The notes beneath the pieces are model-generated. The model was not told where the DNA came from. It made no database searches and saw only the letters and a list, made by a program, of their open reading frames with translations. The translations under genes were made by a program, and so were the position numbers. From CALLJL01 sp964627255 (GTDB lineage: Bacteria; Acidobacteriota; Aminicenantia; Aminicenantales; CALLJL01): a DNA stretch of 64,000 bases. The DNA lies in the NCBI GenBank assembly GCA_964627255.1, contig CAZVIN010000037.1, positions 46,188 through 110,187 of the forward strand, read 5' to 3'. Numbering within the stretch: position 1 is the first letter of the stretch; the number at the start of each line of letters is the position of its first letter. This document shows positions 8,479 through 16,475 of this stretch, in pieces.

Positions 8479-9750
8479 TTGAGAAAAATTATCAGTGGGT
8501 TAGGGCTTTTAATAATTTTTGGCCTGAGCGTGCAATCATTGCCTGGAGCTGGGTTCTTAATTTATGAACATGGAGCGGCGGCGATGGCCATGGCGGGCGC
8601 TTTCGTGGCGGTCGCGAATAATCCCTCGGCCGTCTTCCATAATCCCGCTGGTTTAGCTTTTTTACCGGGAACGCAAATTTCCTTGGGGACAACCTTAATC
8701 TTTCCTAAGGGCTCTTTGGAACTTCCTACTTGGCCTGACCCTCGTTTTAAAACTGTTGACCAGGCCAGTCAGGTCTTTTATCCTTCAACGTTTTATTTTA
8801 GCCAGAAGATTGGGGAAAAGGCGACTCTTGGTTTCGGCTTCTTTAGCCCCTATGGGCTTGGAACTGAATGGCCTAAGGAATATCCGCTTCGCTATATTGC
8901 GGTCAAGGATGACCTGAAGACCTTCTTCTTTAACCCCGCCTTGGCGGTCAAGTTGAATGAAAATCTTTCCGTGGGCTTAGGTCTCGCTTATATTCATTCT
9001 ACCCTGAGCTTTGACCTTGTCCAATTGGCTAACCTTTCTTTTATCAACCCTCTTTTTGGTTCCTATGATGTCCCAGTGAAGCTCGAGGCCAGCGGCAACG
9101 GCTATGGGCTTAATGCCGGCGTCCTTTATAAGGGTGAGAAATTTTCTCTCGGGGCTAATTGGCGCAGCGGCTTCAAAATCGATTATGAAGGCGACCTCAC
9201 CCTTGATTGGTCTAATGCTCCCAGTGTTATCCAGCCGCTTCTGCCTAAAAGCGGGACAGCCAAGACGAGCTTTAGCTATCCCCATATTCTCGGCTTCGGG
9301 ATTTCTCTCCGACCTTCACCGCAATTTCTGCTAAGTGCTGACCTGCATTATGTTCTCTGGAGCAGCTATGATGAATTTACGGTTGAAGTTGACGTCCCGA
9401 ACTTTGAGGATAAGCACGTTGAGGAAAATTGGAAGGATGCTGTTACGCTACGTGCTGGGATGGAATTCCAACCAGCGGAAAAATTGGCGCTAAGAGCTGG
9501 AATCCTTTATGACCAGACACCGCAGCCAGTAGAAACTATGGACCCGATTTTGCCGGACGCCAATCGCTGGGCCATAACTGCAGGCTTTGGTTTAAAAACA
9601 GGCCATCTGGTAATTGATTTTGGCTACCAGTATGAAATTTTCTCCGACCGAACCAGTCCCAACCGTTCCATTTATCCGTTTAACTTGGGGCAAGGAACCT
9701 ACAAAACCAAGGCTCAGCTCATCGGGCTCAGCCTCACTTTTGTTTTCTAA
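8479..9750 (+). CDS. OmpP1/FadL/TodX-type outer membrane transport protein
   Basis: 423 aa, typical for the FadL family of outer-membrane beta-barrels that take up long-chain fatty acids or other hydrophobic compounds. Seen: an N-terminal signal segment (LLIIFGLSVQSLPGAG), then the family signature GAAAMAMAGAFVAVANNPSAVFHNPAGLA (residues about 33-60, the FadL/OmpP1 hatch region with NPA). Alternating amphipathic strands follow, ending in the aromatic C-terminal LSLTFVF expected for BAM-dependent insertion. Start is TTG at 8479, chosen for the strong AAAGGAGG 4-5 nt upstream and because the signal peptide begins there. It implies a didermic cell envelope. A 65-aa conserved gene follows 29 bp downstream. 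Confidence 0.9.
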   Translation: MRKIISGLGLLIIFGLSVQSLPGAGFLIYEHGAAAMAMAGAFVAVANNPSAVFHNPAGLAFLPGTQISLGTTLIFPKGSLELPTWPDPRFKTVDQASQVFYPSTFYFSQKIGEKATLGFGFFSPYGLGTEWPKEYPLRYIAVKDDLKTFFFNPALAVKLNENLSVGLGLAYIHSTLSFDLVQLANLSFINPLFGSYDVPVKLEASGNGYGLNAGVLYKGEKFSLGANWRSGFKIDYEGDLTLDWSNAPSVIQPLLPKSGTAKTSFSYPHILGFGISLRPSPQFLLSADLHYVLWSSYDEFTVEVDVPNFEDKHVEENWKDAVTLRAGMEFQPAEKLALRAGILYDQTPQPVETMDPILPDANRWAITAGFGLKTGHLVIDFGYQYEIFSDRTSPNRSIYPFNLGQGTYKTKAQLIGLSLTFVF

Positions 9751-9779
9751 GGAGAGTTAATGTCATTGGAGGTTTAACA

Positions 9780-9977
9780 ATGGCTTATGAGTTTAAAAAT
9801 TCAAAAGGCGTTTCCTATTTTCTTCATTCCCGCGTCGTTGACCTGAAGGGGGGGCGCAAACAGACCATTTATTATTTTGCCCGAGAGGTAAGACCAGGCG
9901 CTCTGGACTCTGTTCCCTCTGGCTACAAGGTGGTCGAGACGCTAAAAACTGGCATGCCCATTCTGAAAAAGGTCTGA
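9780..9977 (+). CDS. small conserved protein of unknown function
   Basis: 65 aa, start ATG after TGGAGGTTT. The sequence (FKNSKGVSYFLHSR, then QTIYYFAREVRPGALDSVP, then GYKVVETLKTGMPILKK) resembles a small family found widely in bacteria and archaea, with the SKGVxYYLH and IYYFAxEV patterns. No function is known to me. No signal peptide or membrane segment. It is 29 bp downstream of the porin gene and may be co-transcribed. Confidence 0.75.
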   Translation: MAYEFKNSKGVSYFLHSRVVDLKGGRKQTIYYFAREVRPGALDSVPSGYKVVETLKTGMPILKKV

Positions 9978-10024
9978 ACGCCGCTTAGCGCCAGAAAATA
10001 AACCGAGTTTTTTCGTTCAAAAAA

Positions 10025-10055
10025 TTGGACGAAAATTAAAAAATATTCTTATAAT
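10025..10055 (+). promoter_or_regulatory. putative promoter for the GHMP kinase gene
   Basis: TATAAT at 10050-10055 is a perfect -10. The best -35 is TTGGAC at 10025-10030, but the spacer is 19 bp, longer than optimal. It sits in AT-rich DNA 31 bp upstream of the GHMP kinase start. Confidence 0.35.
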
Positions 10056-10085
10056 AAACTAACCTGATTTTGTTCCAATAACCTG

Positions 10086-11132
10086 ATGAGAAAAAGCGGT
10101 TTATTCTTAGTTCATGGCCGAGCACCGCTGCGAATTAACGACATCGGTGGTTGGACTGATACCTGGTTTGCGGGCAAGGGGAGAGTACAAAATTTGGCTG
10201 TCGGTCCACCGGTCGAAATCCAACTGAAAGCCGAGCCCGATAAGAAGAAAGAGAAAAAACGAGTGGTGGTTATTGTGGAAAATTACGCCGCCCGGTTTCG
10301 CTTTGACCCTGACCAACCCGGGCCAGCACCTCATCCCCTAATTCAACAGGCTGTTAGTTTGGCGGGAGTGCCTCCGGAGTTAAGGGTTGAGATTAATATT
10401 TTCTCTCCAGTTCCTCCCGGAATCTCAACCGGCACCTCGGCTTCAGTGTGTGTCGCCCTTATCGGGTCTCTTTTTTATCTGCGAGGGCAAAAGATTAGCC
10501 TGAGGAGGCTGGCGGCTTTAGCCCATAAAGTGGAGACTGAACGCCTCCGCCAGCAATGCGGCATTCAGGACCAGCTCTGCGCTGCCTACGGAGGGATTCT
10601 TTTTATTCAAATGGACCGGTATCCTCAAAGCAAAGTCAATCGATTGTCTCTTGACTTTGAGATAAGGCAAGAGCTGGAAAGACGCTTATGCCTAATTTAT
10701 CTCGGCCGGCCGCATCTTTCGACGAATCTTCACGAGCAAATTATTGAGCGTTTGGAAAAAAAGGAAACTTCGCTCCTTCCGCTCGAAAAAATGGCCGCTT
10801 TGGCTGAAAAGGCTAAGGAAACCCTGGAAAAGGGGGACCTAAAAGCCTATGGGGAGGTCATGATTGAAAATACCGAATGGCAGCGGCGGCTGGGAGCAGA
10901 CTTAATTTCCGCCGAAGCTGACCGAGTCATCGCCATAGCCAAGAAATACAGGGCAGAAGGATGGAAAGTAAACGGAGCCGGAGGAGAGGGGGGCTCGATG
11001 ACCGTTTTGGCTTCATCTGATGACCGACTGCGGCGTCAGATGCTTGAAGCCATAGGCAATTTGGGTCGGGGGATTAGGCCCCTGCCCGCCTATCTGTCTT
11101 CAGAGGGGTTCGTGGCTTGGGAAGGCTCTTAA
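10086..11132 (+). CDS. GHMP-family sugar kinase
   Basis: 348 aa. GHMP kinases phosphorylate small metabolites, and this length and architecture fit sugar kinases of the D-glycero-D-manno-heptose 7-phosphate kinase / L-fucokinase type. Motif 1 is RAPLRINDIGGWTDTW (residues about 12-27), the ATP-binding motif is PPGISTGTSASVCVA (about 111-125), and the C-terminal GHMP motif is VNGAGGEGGSMTVL (about 297-310). Substrate is not certain; heptose- or fucose-type substrates would suit envelope polysaccharide synthesis. Start ATG at 10086 lacks a strong Shine-Dalgarno. Cytoplasmic and apparently monocistronic, followed by a repeat-bearing intergenic region. Confidence 0.8.
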   Translation: MRKSGLFLVHGRAPLRINDIGGWTDTWFAGKGRVQNLAVGPPVEIQLKAEPDKKKEKKRVVVIVENYAARFRFDPDQPGPAPHPLIQQAVSLAGVPPELRVEINIFSPVPPGISTGTSASVCVALIGSLFYLRGQKISLRRLAALAHKVETERLRQQCGIQDQLCAAYGGILFIQMDRYPQSKVNRLSLDFEIRQELERRLCLIYLGRPHLSTNLHEQIIERLEKKETSLLPLEKMAALAEKAKETLEKGDLKAYGEVMIENTEWQRRLGADLISAEADRVIAIAKKYRAEGWKVNGAGGEGGSMTVLASSDDRLRRQMLEAIGNLGRGIRPLPAYLSSEGFVAWEGS

Positions 11133-11300
11133 TTTTCTTCCTTGCATGAAATATTCACTGGGCCCTAATGCCGCTTGTCTTGGCAAATTAATAATGCTTC
11201 TGGAATAATCTTTTTCCCCTTGCCGCTTTGTTGCCGTCTCATCTTCGACCTTTGCGGCGCGGGCGGAACCCATCTTTCCTTTTGTAGGCACTGCCGAGCC

Positions 11301-11407
11301 GTCCTTTGCTCCCTTTAGCCTTTCCCTTCGCTCAGTTTAGGCTCAGACATCCTCGGCCGGGCAGGTTGGCCCGAAAGGTGCTTCGGGAAGGCTAACTCTC
11401 AAAGGCT
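11301..11407 (+). repeat. dispersed intergenic repeat, copy 1
   Basis: Contains GTCCTTTGCTCCCTTT, then GGCTCAGACATCCTCGGC, then GGGAAGGCTAA. The same ordered blocks recur, diverged, at 29708-29814 (same strand) and 47891-47979 (opposite strand). The rest of the 11133-11568 intergenic space shows nothing else I can support. Confidence 0.55.
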
Positions 11408-11568
11408 TGCTGGAGTCATCCGGGGCTCAGCCTTAGAGTCAGTTCAGACAAAATTGAGGAAAGCCCCCTTTTCTCGACAGTCTTTATTAATAAAAAATTG
11501 TTTGAAGCGCCAAGGAAATTTGGCCCTCCGTTGTCTAAATAATGAGAGCCAAGAAAAGGAGGTTTTCA

Positions 11569-12117
11569 ATGAGACATAAATTGATCGCCGTAAGCGTGGC
11601 TATTATGGTTCTGGTGGCCACCGCGAGTATCCTCTCGGCGCAACCGATGCGACGATGGGGAGGCCCTGGAGCCGGAATGGGACCGGGAGCAAGGATGGAG
11701 GCATTCCTTAATCTGACCCAGGAACAAAAGACTAAACTCGAGGCCCTGAGAAAGACCCACCAGGAAGAGATGAAAGGACTTCGAGACAAAGTTCAAGGCC
11801 TTCAAAAGCAGCTCCGCGACCTGAGACAAGACCCCAAGGCCGACCCGAAGAAAATCGAGAGCCTGATTGATGATATTTTTAAGCTCAGAGCCACCCAGAT
11901 GAAGGCCCAGATTAAACATCAGGGCGAGGTGGAAAAGATTTTGACTCCTGAACAGAAAGAGAAATTGACTCAAGCGAAGCAGAGAATAGCGCGGGTGGCA
12001 CCTCGTTTCTTGGGAAGACCTGGCATGGGGATGGGTCATTGGGGCATGCGAGACCGGTTTATGGGCTTTCCGGGGCTCATGATGCGGCCCCGATGGCAGC
12101 CTCGTTGGTGGCGCTGA
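11569..12117 (+). CDS. Spy/CpxP-like periplasmic protein (LTxxQ type)
   Basis: 182 aa from the ATG at 11569, chosen over the in-frame ATG 27 nt upstream because AAGGAGG lies just before it and because a clean signal peptide then begins (MRHKLIAVSVAIMVLVA...ILSAQ, cleavage near residue 29). The mature part is an extended helical protein with two LTxxQ-type motifs: LTQEQKTKLEAL and LTPEQKEKLTQA. These are typical of Spy/CpxP-family periplasmic chaperones and metal-stress proteins. N- and C-terminal segments are rich in Gly, Met, Arg and Trp (GPGAGMGPG; MGMGHWGMRD), which may bind metal or act as disordered tails. A good terminator follows directly. Confidence 0.8.
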   Translation: MRHKLIAVSVAIMVLVATASILSAQPMRRWGGPGAGMGPGARMEAFLNLTQEQKTKLEALRKTHQEEMKGLRDKVQGLQKQLRDLRQDPKADPKKIESLIDDIFKLRATQMKAQIKHQGEVEKILTPEQKEKLTQAKQRIARVAPRFLGRPGMGMGHWGMRDRFMGFPGLMMRPRWQPRWWR

Positions 12118-12136
12118 GATTAACGCTGCTTGGCCA

Positions 12137-12166
12137 AAAGGGGGGAGGCTCATCCCCCCTTTTTAT
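12137..12166 (+). terminator. intrinsic terminator of the Spy-like gene
   Basis: AAAGGGGGGA (12137-12146) pairs with TCCCCCCTTT (12153-12162) around a 6-nt loop, followed by TTATTTTA. It lies 20 bp after the stop codon. Confidence 0.8.
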
Positions 12167-12448
12167 TTTATCCTCCTTTAATCCGCTTACCGCTTTATAT
12201 TTATCGAGACACGGATTATTAAGCTAACGATTAGGTCTATATCAAGGCTAATAATTTTGGTCCGATCTTAGAGCGAAAAGAGTCCTCGGGGCTAACTAAA
12301 AAGCGCCATGAAGGTGACTTTAAGATGGTTCAGTTGCGAACAAAAGTGGACCCAACTGCTGACCGTCTTCAATTTGTCTACAGCAATTCTGACAATAAGG
12401 AGGATTAGAATGAGGATGCTCTGGTTTAATAGCGTTATAATGAAAGTT
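12167..12448. other. intergenic between terminator and trkH pseudogene
   Basis: No coding frame or recognisable signal. It is the 3' flank of the decayed trkAH transcript on the minus strand. Confidence 0.3.
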
Positions 12449-13090
12449 TTATTTCCAGAAATCCTTCGTCAGGAGGACCAATAGCGTGTAGACCTCGAGT
12501 CTTCCGGCAAGCATGCAGAAAGATAAAAGCCATTTGCCGGCGGAAGGAATGGAGGAATAATTAGAGGCTGGAGACACAATACCTGATCCAGGACCCACAT
12601 TGCCCAATGTGGCCGCTACTGAAGACAAAGCGCTGACGACATCGAGTCCCAAAAAGCTCATAACTAAAGAGCTGGAGATAAAAATATAAAACAAGATAAA
12701 TGACAGAATATTGGACACAATCGCTGACGAAACCACCCGCTCATCCATCCGAACGGGAATGACCGCATGGGGATGAAGCAACCTTTTCAACTCACTTCGA
12801 GCTTGTTTCAAAAGGATCATGACCCGGAGGATTTTAAGGCTGCCCCCTGTGGAGCCGGCGCATCCACCCAAAGGACACGATGGCATAGCTGTCTTTAAGC
12901 CGCAGCTCATCCTTAAACCTAAAGCCGAGCCGCAGCAGAAGACCAAGACCAAGAGTAATTCTAGCCGCGATGAGGATCGAAACGAGGTCATCATCGCCGT
13001 AATAAATTGAAAATCCTGCTGGCCAAAGCATAAAAAACCCTCAAAAATGAGCAATAGACCCTGGATGGAAAGCACTGCCGAAAAAGTCAT
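12449..13090 (-). pseudogene. trkH: trkH/ktrB-type potassium uptake subunit, internally deleted and frameshifted
   Basis: The C-terminal part (GGCAGSTGGSLKILRVMILL through TLGNVGPGSG to the final LLVLLTKDFWK) is clearly TrkH: selectivity-filter-like GGCAGSTGG and TLGNVGPG motifs with membrane helices. The N-terminal part is also TrkH but split over two frames. Codons 1-18 (MTFSAVLSIQGLLLIFEG) are in the main frame; the next about 50 codons (MLWPAGFSIYYGDDDLVS...SYAIVSFGW) read in another frame. The shift maps to an A6 run at 13032-13037 (T6 on the coding strand), where one extra T would restore EGFFMLWP. At about 12862-12873 the N-terminal SFGW joins directly to GGCAGS, so roughly 300 residues (most of the channel core) are missing. 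It cannot be a working transporter. It lies 9 bp downstream of the trkA pseudogene. Confidence 0.8.
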
Positions 13091-13099
13091 TTTGCCTTA

Positions 13100-14454
13100 T
13101 CAGCGCACGAAGAACTTTTCCACTTCATCCAAATCTTGGGGCAAAGAAAAGACTATAACATGATCGCCCGCCTGAATTTGCGTTTCGCCCACAGGGATAT
13201 AAACCTTGTCGCCACGCGTCAGGGCACCAATTATAGCCTCCTTGGGGAAGCCCATCCTCCGGAGTGGCTTTTAGGTGATTCTGGCCGCCCGCGGAACTAA
13301 AAACTCCACAATATGGGCATCAACACCAGGGAGGCTGGCCAGTGAGACCACATCACCCCGGCGAATCAGCCGAAGAATGGAGTTCGAGGTTATCAGGTTT
13401 ATATTTACCGCTGCATTGACCCCAATCGGAGCCATAAGGGGAAGATACTCCTCGCGATTCACGAGGGCTATTGTCTTATTCACGCCAAGATGTTTGGCCA
13501 GAAGGCTGGTCAGGATATTCGTCTCTTCGTCATTGGTCACGCTCACGAGAGCATCTGTTTCCAGAATCCCTTCCGCCGCCAGAAGGTCAAAGCTTCGTCC
13601 GTCTCCCTGAATAACCAGGGTGCGATGTAATTCATCGGCTATCCGGAGTGTCTTATGGGGATTTACTTCAATCAATTTGATTTCCAAGTCATTTTCTTTC
13701 TCCAAGAGCCTGGCCGTGGCCCGGCCAATATTTCTTCCCCCCAGAATCATGATGCGTTTAAGTTTTTCCTCGGATTTACCCATTAGCTCAACGACCTTGA
13801 TGATGTTTTCAGTCTCGGCCAGGAAAAAGACCTGATCCCGCTGCAGGTAAAGGTCATCGCCCGAGGGGATTATGGTTTTATTGTTGCGCAAAATGGCCAC
13901 TGCCCGGAAAACATAATCCGGAAACTGCTGGCTCACATGCCGGATTGTTTGATTAAGCACGGGGCATTTAGCATCGAGCCGAATACCGATGAGCTGCACT
14001 CTATTTTGAGCGAACTCGAGGACGTCAGTGGCGGCGCTCCGCTTAATTAGAAGGACGATCTCCTTAGCAGTTTCCTCCTCTGGCTGAATGGCGACATCAA
14101 CCCCCATTGCGAGAGGCTGAAAAGAGGCGGATTTTCGTAAAAGGCTGGCTGCCGGATACGGGCAATTTTCCTGTGGACACCATAATAGGCCGCCATCTGA
14201 CAGATAAGCACATTCTGGTCGTCGCTGCCGGTAAGAGCAATCAGCATGTCAGCATGCTGGATGCCTGCTCTCTCTAAGAGTCGACAATCGGTCCCCTGAC
14301 CTTGAAACACCTGGATATCAAGGTTTTCACTGGCTTCCTGGCAGCAGACGGGGTCAATTTCAATCCCCACGATATTGTGTTTTTCGCGGGAAAGCACCTT
14401 CGCCAGGTGCTGACCTACCTGACCCCGGCCGACAATAATACTGTCAAGGCTCAT
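13100..14454 (-). pseudogene. trkA: trkA potassium-uptake regulatory subunit, frameshift plus premature stop
   Basis: Normal TrkA layout of two RCK_N/TrkA_C halves is recognisable. NAD-binding half 1 begins SIIVGRGQVGQHLAKVL; half 2 begins IMILGGRNIGRATARLL; TrkA_C segments are NRVQLIGIRLDAKCP and the C-terminal GFPKEAIIGALTRGD. Two lesions break it. Near 14101-14115 the frame changes between PLFSLSQ and MGVDVAIQPEEE, around a G5 run. A TAA stop at 13272-13274 (after PRAARIT) precedes KPLRRMGFPKEAII, which continues in the same frame to the natural stop at 13100-13102. A strong promoter is still present upstream at 14576-14604. Peripheral membrane regulator of TrkH when intact. Confidence 0.8.
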
Positions 14455-14575
14455 TTTTCATAAACCTACAGCAGATAAAAAAAGGTTCTCTTTGAAACTT
14501 GGGTTGGCTAAAACTCTCTCCGCCATTTTTTGGCATTTTGGCCTTCTTTTTCCTACGTTTCCCGATTATTGACAA

Positions 14576-14604
14576 ATTATAAGAAAGAACAGAAATAATC
14601 TCAA
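14576..14604 (-). promoter_or_regulatory. sigma70-type promoter upstream of trkA
   Basis: On the minus strand TTGAGA (14604-14599) and a perfect TATAAT (14581-14576) are separated by exactly 17 bp. It would start a transcript with a leader of about 115 nt before trkA. The surrounding 14455-14846 space, between trkA and the acyltransferase, holds nothing else that I recognise. Confidence 0.65.
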
Positions 14605-14846
14605 TTTGTTAAGCCTGACCGTTTTTAACCGGCGGGGGACACAAAAAATTCGCCTGAAGGAAAGCGCTGGGCCAATTACCCCTTTTTAATTCCCTTTTGC
14701 CCGGAGCTTGATCGGGCCGTTTCGTCGATTGCCTGGCCCTCTGTTCTTTTCAGCCTGAGCCCCTCTTCCGCAAGCTTCGCCTTAAATTTAGTCCTCAAGG
14801 AGAGTAAAAAGCAGTTTTACAAAAATGGTTAACGAGCCATTGCGCC

Positions 14847-15740
14847 CTAATAAGCAGTGATTTGTTCCGTCGACGTGGAATGAGAATTTAGAGCTTCGAA
14901 CATCATTTTCTGGAGCTTGTGGACGAAGGCAATTTTTTCGGCTTTACTGGGATAAGGGTAGGGAAAAGTAAGAGGAGGGAGAAATTGAACTGTCACTCGT
15001 GGTCTTTGGTATTCTCTTTCCTCAAGACGGCTCAATATTTTCTTCAGAAGGCAAAAGAGGAAAATGCGGTCAGCGAGGTAATGGCCGTATGTTTTCTTGG
15101 TCACTGGCGGTTTTTCTTGGATAACACAAGGGATAATCTTGACGATTTTCCCCCTTCGGTAGAGAAAGCTGGCTAAGGTAGGAACGATAGTCCCGATCGC
15201 GGCATTTTCTGCCTCCTCATAAGTACTGCCGCCGCTCGGGGCAATGGCCAAAGGAATATGCGCCTCGAGACTGGCGAGACAATCGACGAGTGCCTGCCGA
15301 TTGATGCGACGTTTAACCAATCTTTCTTCCTTAGCGGAGGGCTCATGAAGATAAACGGGGATGACCTTAAATTTTTTCATCTGGGCAATGAAATATTTTG
15401 TCAGGATGTTGACCATTTTTTCGAAGAGAAAATGAATGATGATATTTCTTTTGATTCTCATCTGGAAGGTAGTGGAAAAGACTGAATTGATGATATCTTT
15501 TCGAGTTCGTTCAAGGAGGTAATCGCCGAGCAAGGTAATTTCAGCCAAGAAGCGAATCGGAGGAGAGGAGGGAGCGGCTAAGCCGAGGAAAAGAGGTTCA
15601 GCCCGTCGCGTAACATGATTATAAACATAAAGCACCGGTTCATTAAAGGGGATATGTTTTACCCCCAATGCCTTGGGCTTTGGACAGAGGGGAAAAGCCT
15701 TAAGGATAGCCACAAAATTTTGATAAGAAAAAGTAATCAT
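14847..15740 (-). CDS. PlsC-like (lysophospholipid acyltransferase) family protein
   Basis: 297 aa. The first third has an acyltransferase block-I-like motif NHVTRRAEPLFLG (residues about 41-53), where the usual NHxxxxD has Glu in place of Asp. A later IAPSGGSTYEE (about 165-175) takes the place of the FPEGTRS block. Hydrophobic segments near FLFEKMVNIL and RIFLFCLLKKIL suggest membrane association. By analogy it would transfer an acyl group to a lysophospholipid or related acceptor. The altered motifs make the exact activity uncertain. The start codon lies at 15740; the upstream 15770-15900 segment is very AT-rich. Confidence 0.55.
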   Translation of the reverse strand: MITFSYQNFVAILKAFPLCPKPKALGVKHIPFNEPVLYVYNHVTRRAEPLFLGLAAPSSPPIRFLAEITLLGDYLLERTRKDIINSVFSTTFQMRIKRNIIIHFLFEKMVNILTKYFIAQMKKFKVIPVYLHEPSAKEERLVKRRINRQALVDCLASLEAHIPLAIAPSGGSTYEEAENAAIGTIVPTLASFLYRRGKIVKIIPCVIQEKPPVTKKTYGHYLADRIFLFCLLKKILSRLEEREYQRPRVTVQFLPPLTFPYPYPSKAEKIAFVHKLQKMMFEALNSHSTSTEQITAY

Positions 15741-15769
15741 CCTCTGGCCATCATTTCATTCATTGTTTA

Positions 15770-15900
15770 TTTTATCAAATTTTTTTAGAAAAAATCTGAT
15801 ACAAAACTCTTTCCCTTTGATTATTAATCCAGTCTTTTTTTATTATAAATTATTTTTTATTGGACTCAAAAGAATAAGAATTTTTTATAATTTAATTTTC
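15770..15900. other. AT-rich intergenic segment
   Basis: A stretch of long T and A runs (for example ATTATAAATTATTTTTTATTG around 15840-15860) upstream of the acyltransferase and next to the IS110 remnant. Probably promoter DNA for the acyltransferase; no single promoter stands out. Confidence 0.3.
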
Positions 15901-15914
15901 CGCTAAGAGATCAA

Positions 15915-16224
15915 TCAGTCTCTGGGAAGTCGAGCTTTCTTTGTTTTCATTGTCTTTAGCTTTTGATGGCTAACTTCTCCTATCCGTACCCTTGTCCCGA
16001 AAGCCATGACGTTATACACCTTACCATTAGTCTCGTTCAGAAGGTCGACCAGCCCGTAGCTCGAACAGCCGGATTCAACAACGTCCCAGCACTCCTTCAC
16101 GGCTTCAAGAAACTCCTGCCCTTCCGAGCGAAAATTGAACAATTTTCTTGACCGTACAATGTTTCCCGGTCATTAACGTCAGAGGTGGGAATTGAGGATA
16201 ATGGTCAATCCCAACATAATTCAT
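15915..16224 (-). pseudogene. IS110-family transposase remnant (N-terminal part, frameshifted)
   Basis: Begins MNYVGIDHYPQFPPLTLM at 16224, the DEDD-transposase (RuvC-like) start typical of IS110 (xVGIDxHK...TLM). After a frame change at about 16140 it continues with FRSEGQEFLEAVKECWDVVESGCSSYGLVDLL (in pieces: EFLEAVKECWD, VESGCSSYGLVDLL), matching the family's FLExxx...VVEAG...YxLxDLL region, and ends at QKLKTMKTKK, near the AKIKTDKxDA motif. The rest of the transposase, with its C-terminal Ser-containing domain, is gone. Inactive. Confidence 0.65.
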
Positions 16225-16330
16225 TTGGTCACCACCGGACATCAGTACTCTTAACTGGAAGTCTATCAAACCCCCTGACGAGGTGCATCTCGTCATCCGG
16301 TTTCATGTAATTTTCCTAACAGGACTATAG
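16225..16330 (-). mobile_element. probable IS110 left-end non-coding region
   Basis: The segment just upstream of the transposase remnant contains a strong hairpin, GACGAG-ATGCAC-CTCGTC, at about 16279-16296. In IS110-type elements the non-coding left end encodes the bridge RNA. By position this hairpin could be a relic of it, but the element's end was not identifiable. Confidence 0.3.
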
Positions 16331-16475
16331 GGAAGCCCTTAGAGCTCAGCCGAAAGGAAGTAGTCCATCTGGCCATTGTTCTTACCAGACCGTGAAGGTT
16401 CAATGCTCTGAGTGGCTTGGACTACATCAAAAGCCGCGTTTGGAAGGCCCTCAAAATCATGGCTAAACGGGCAAG

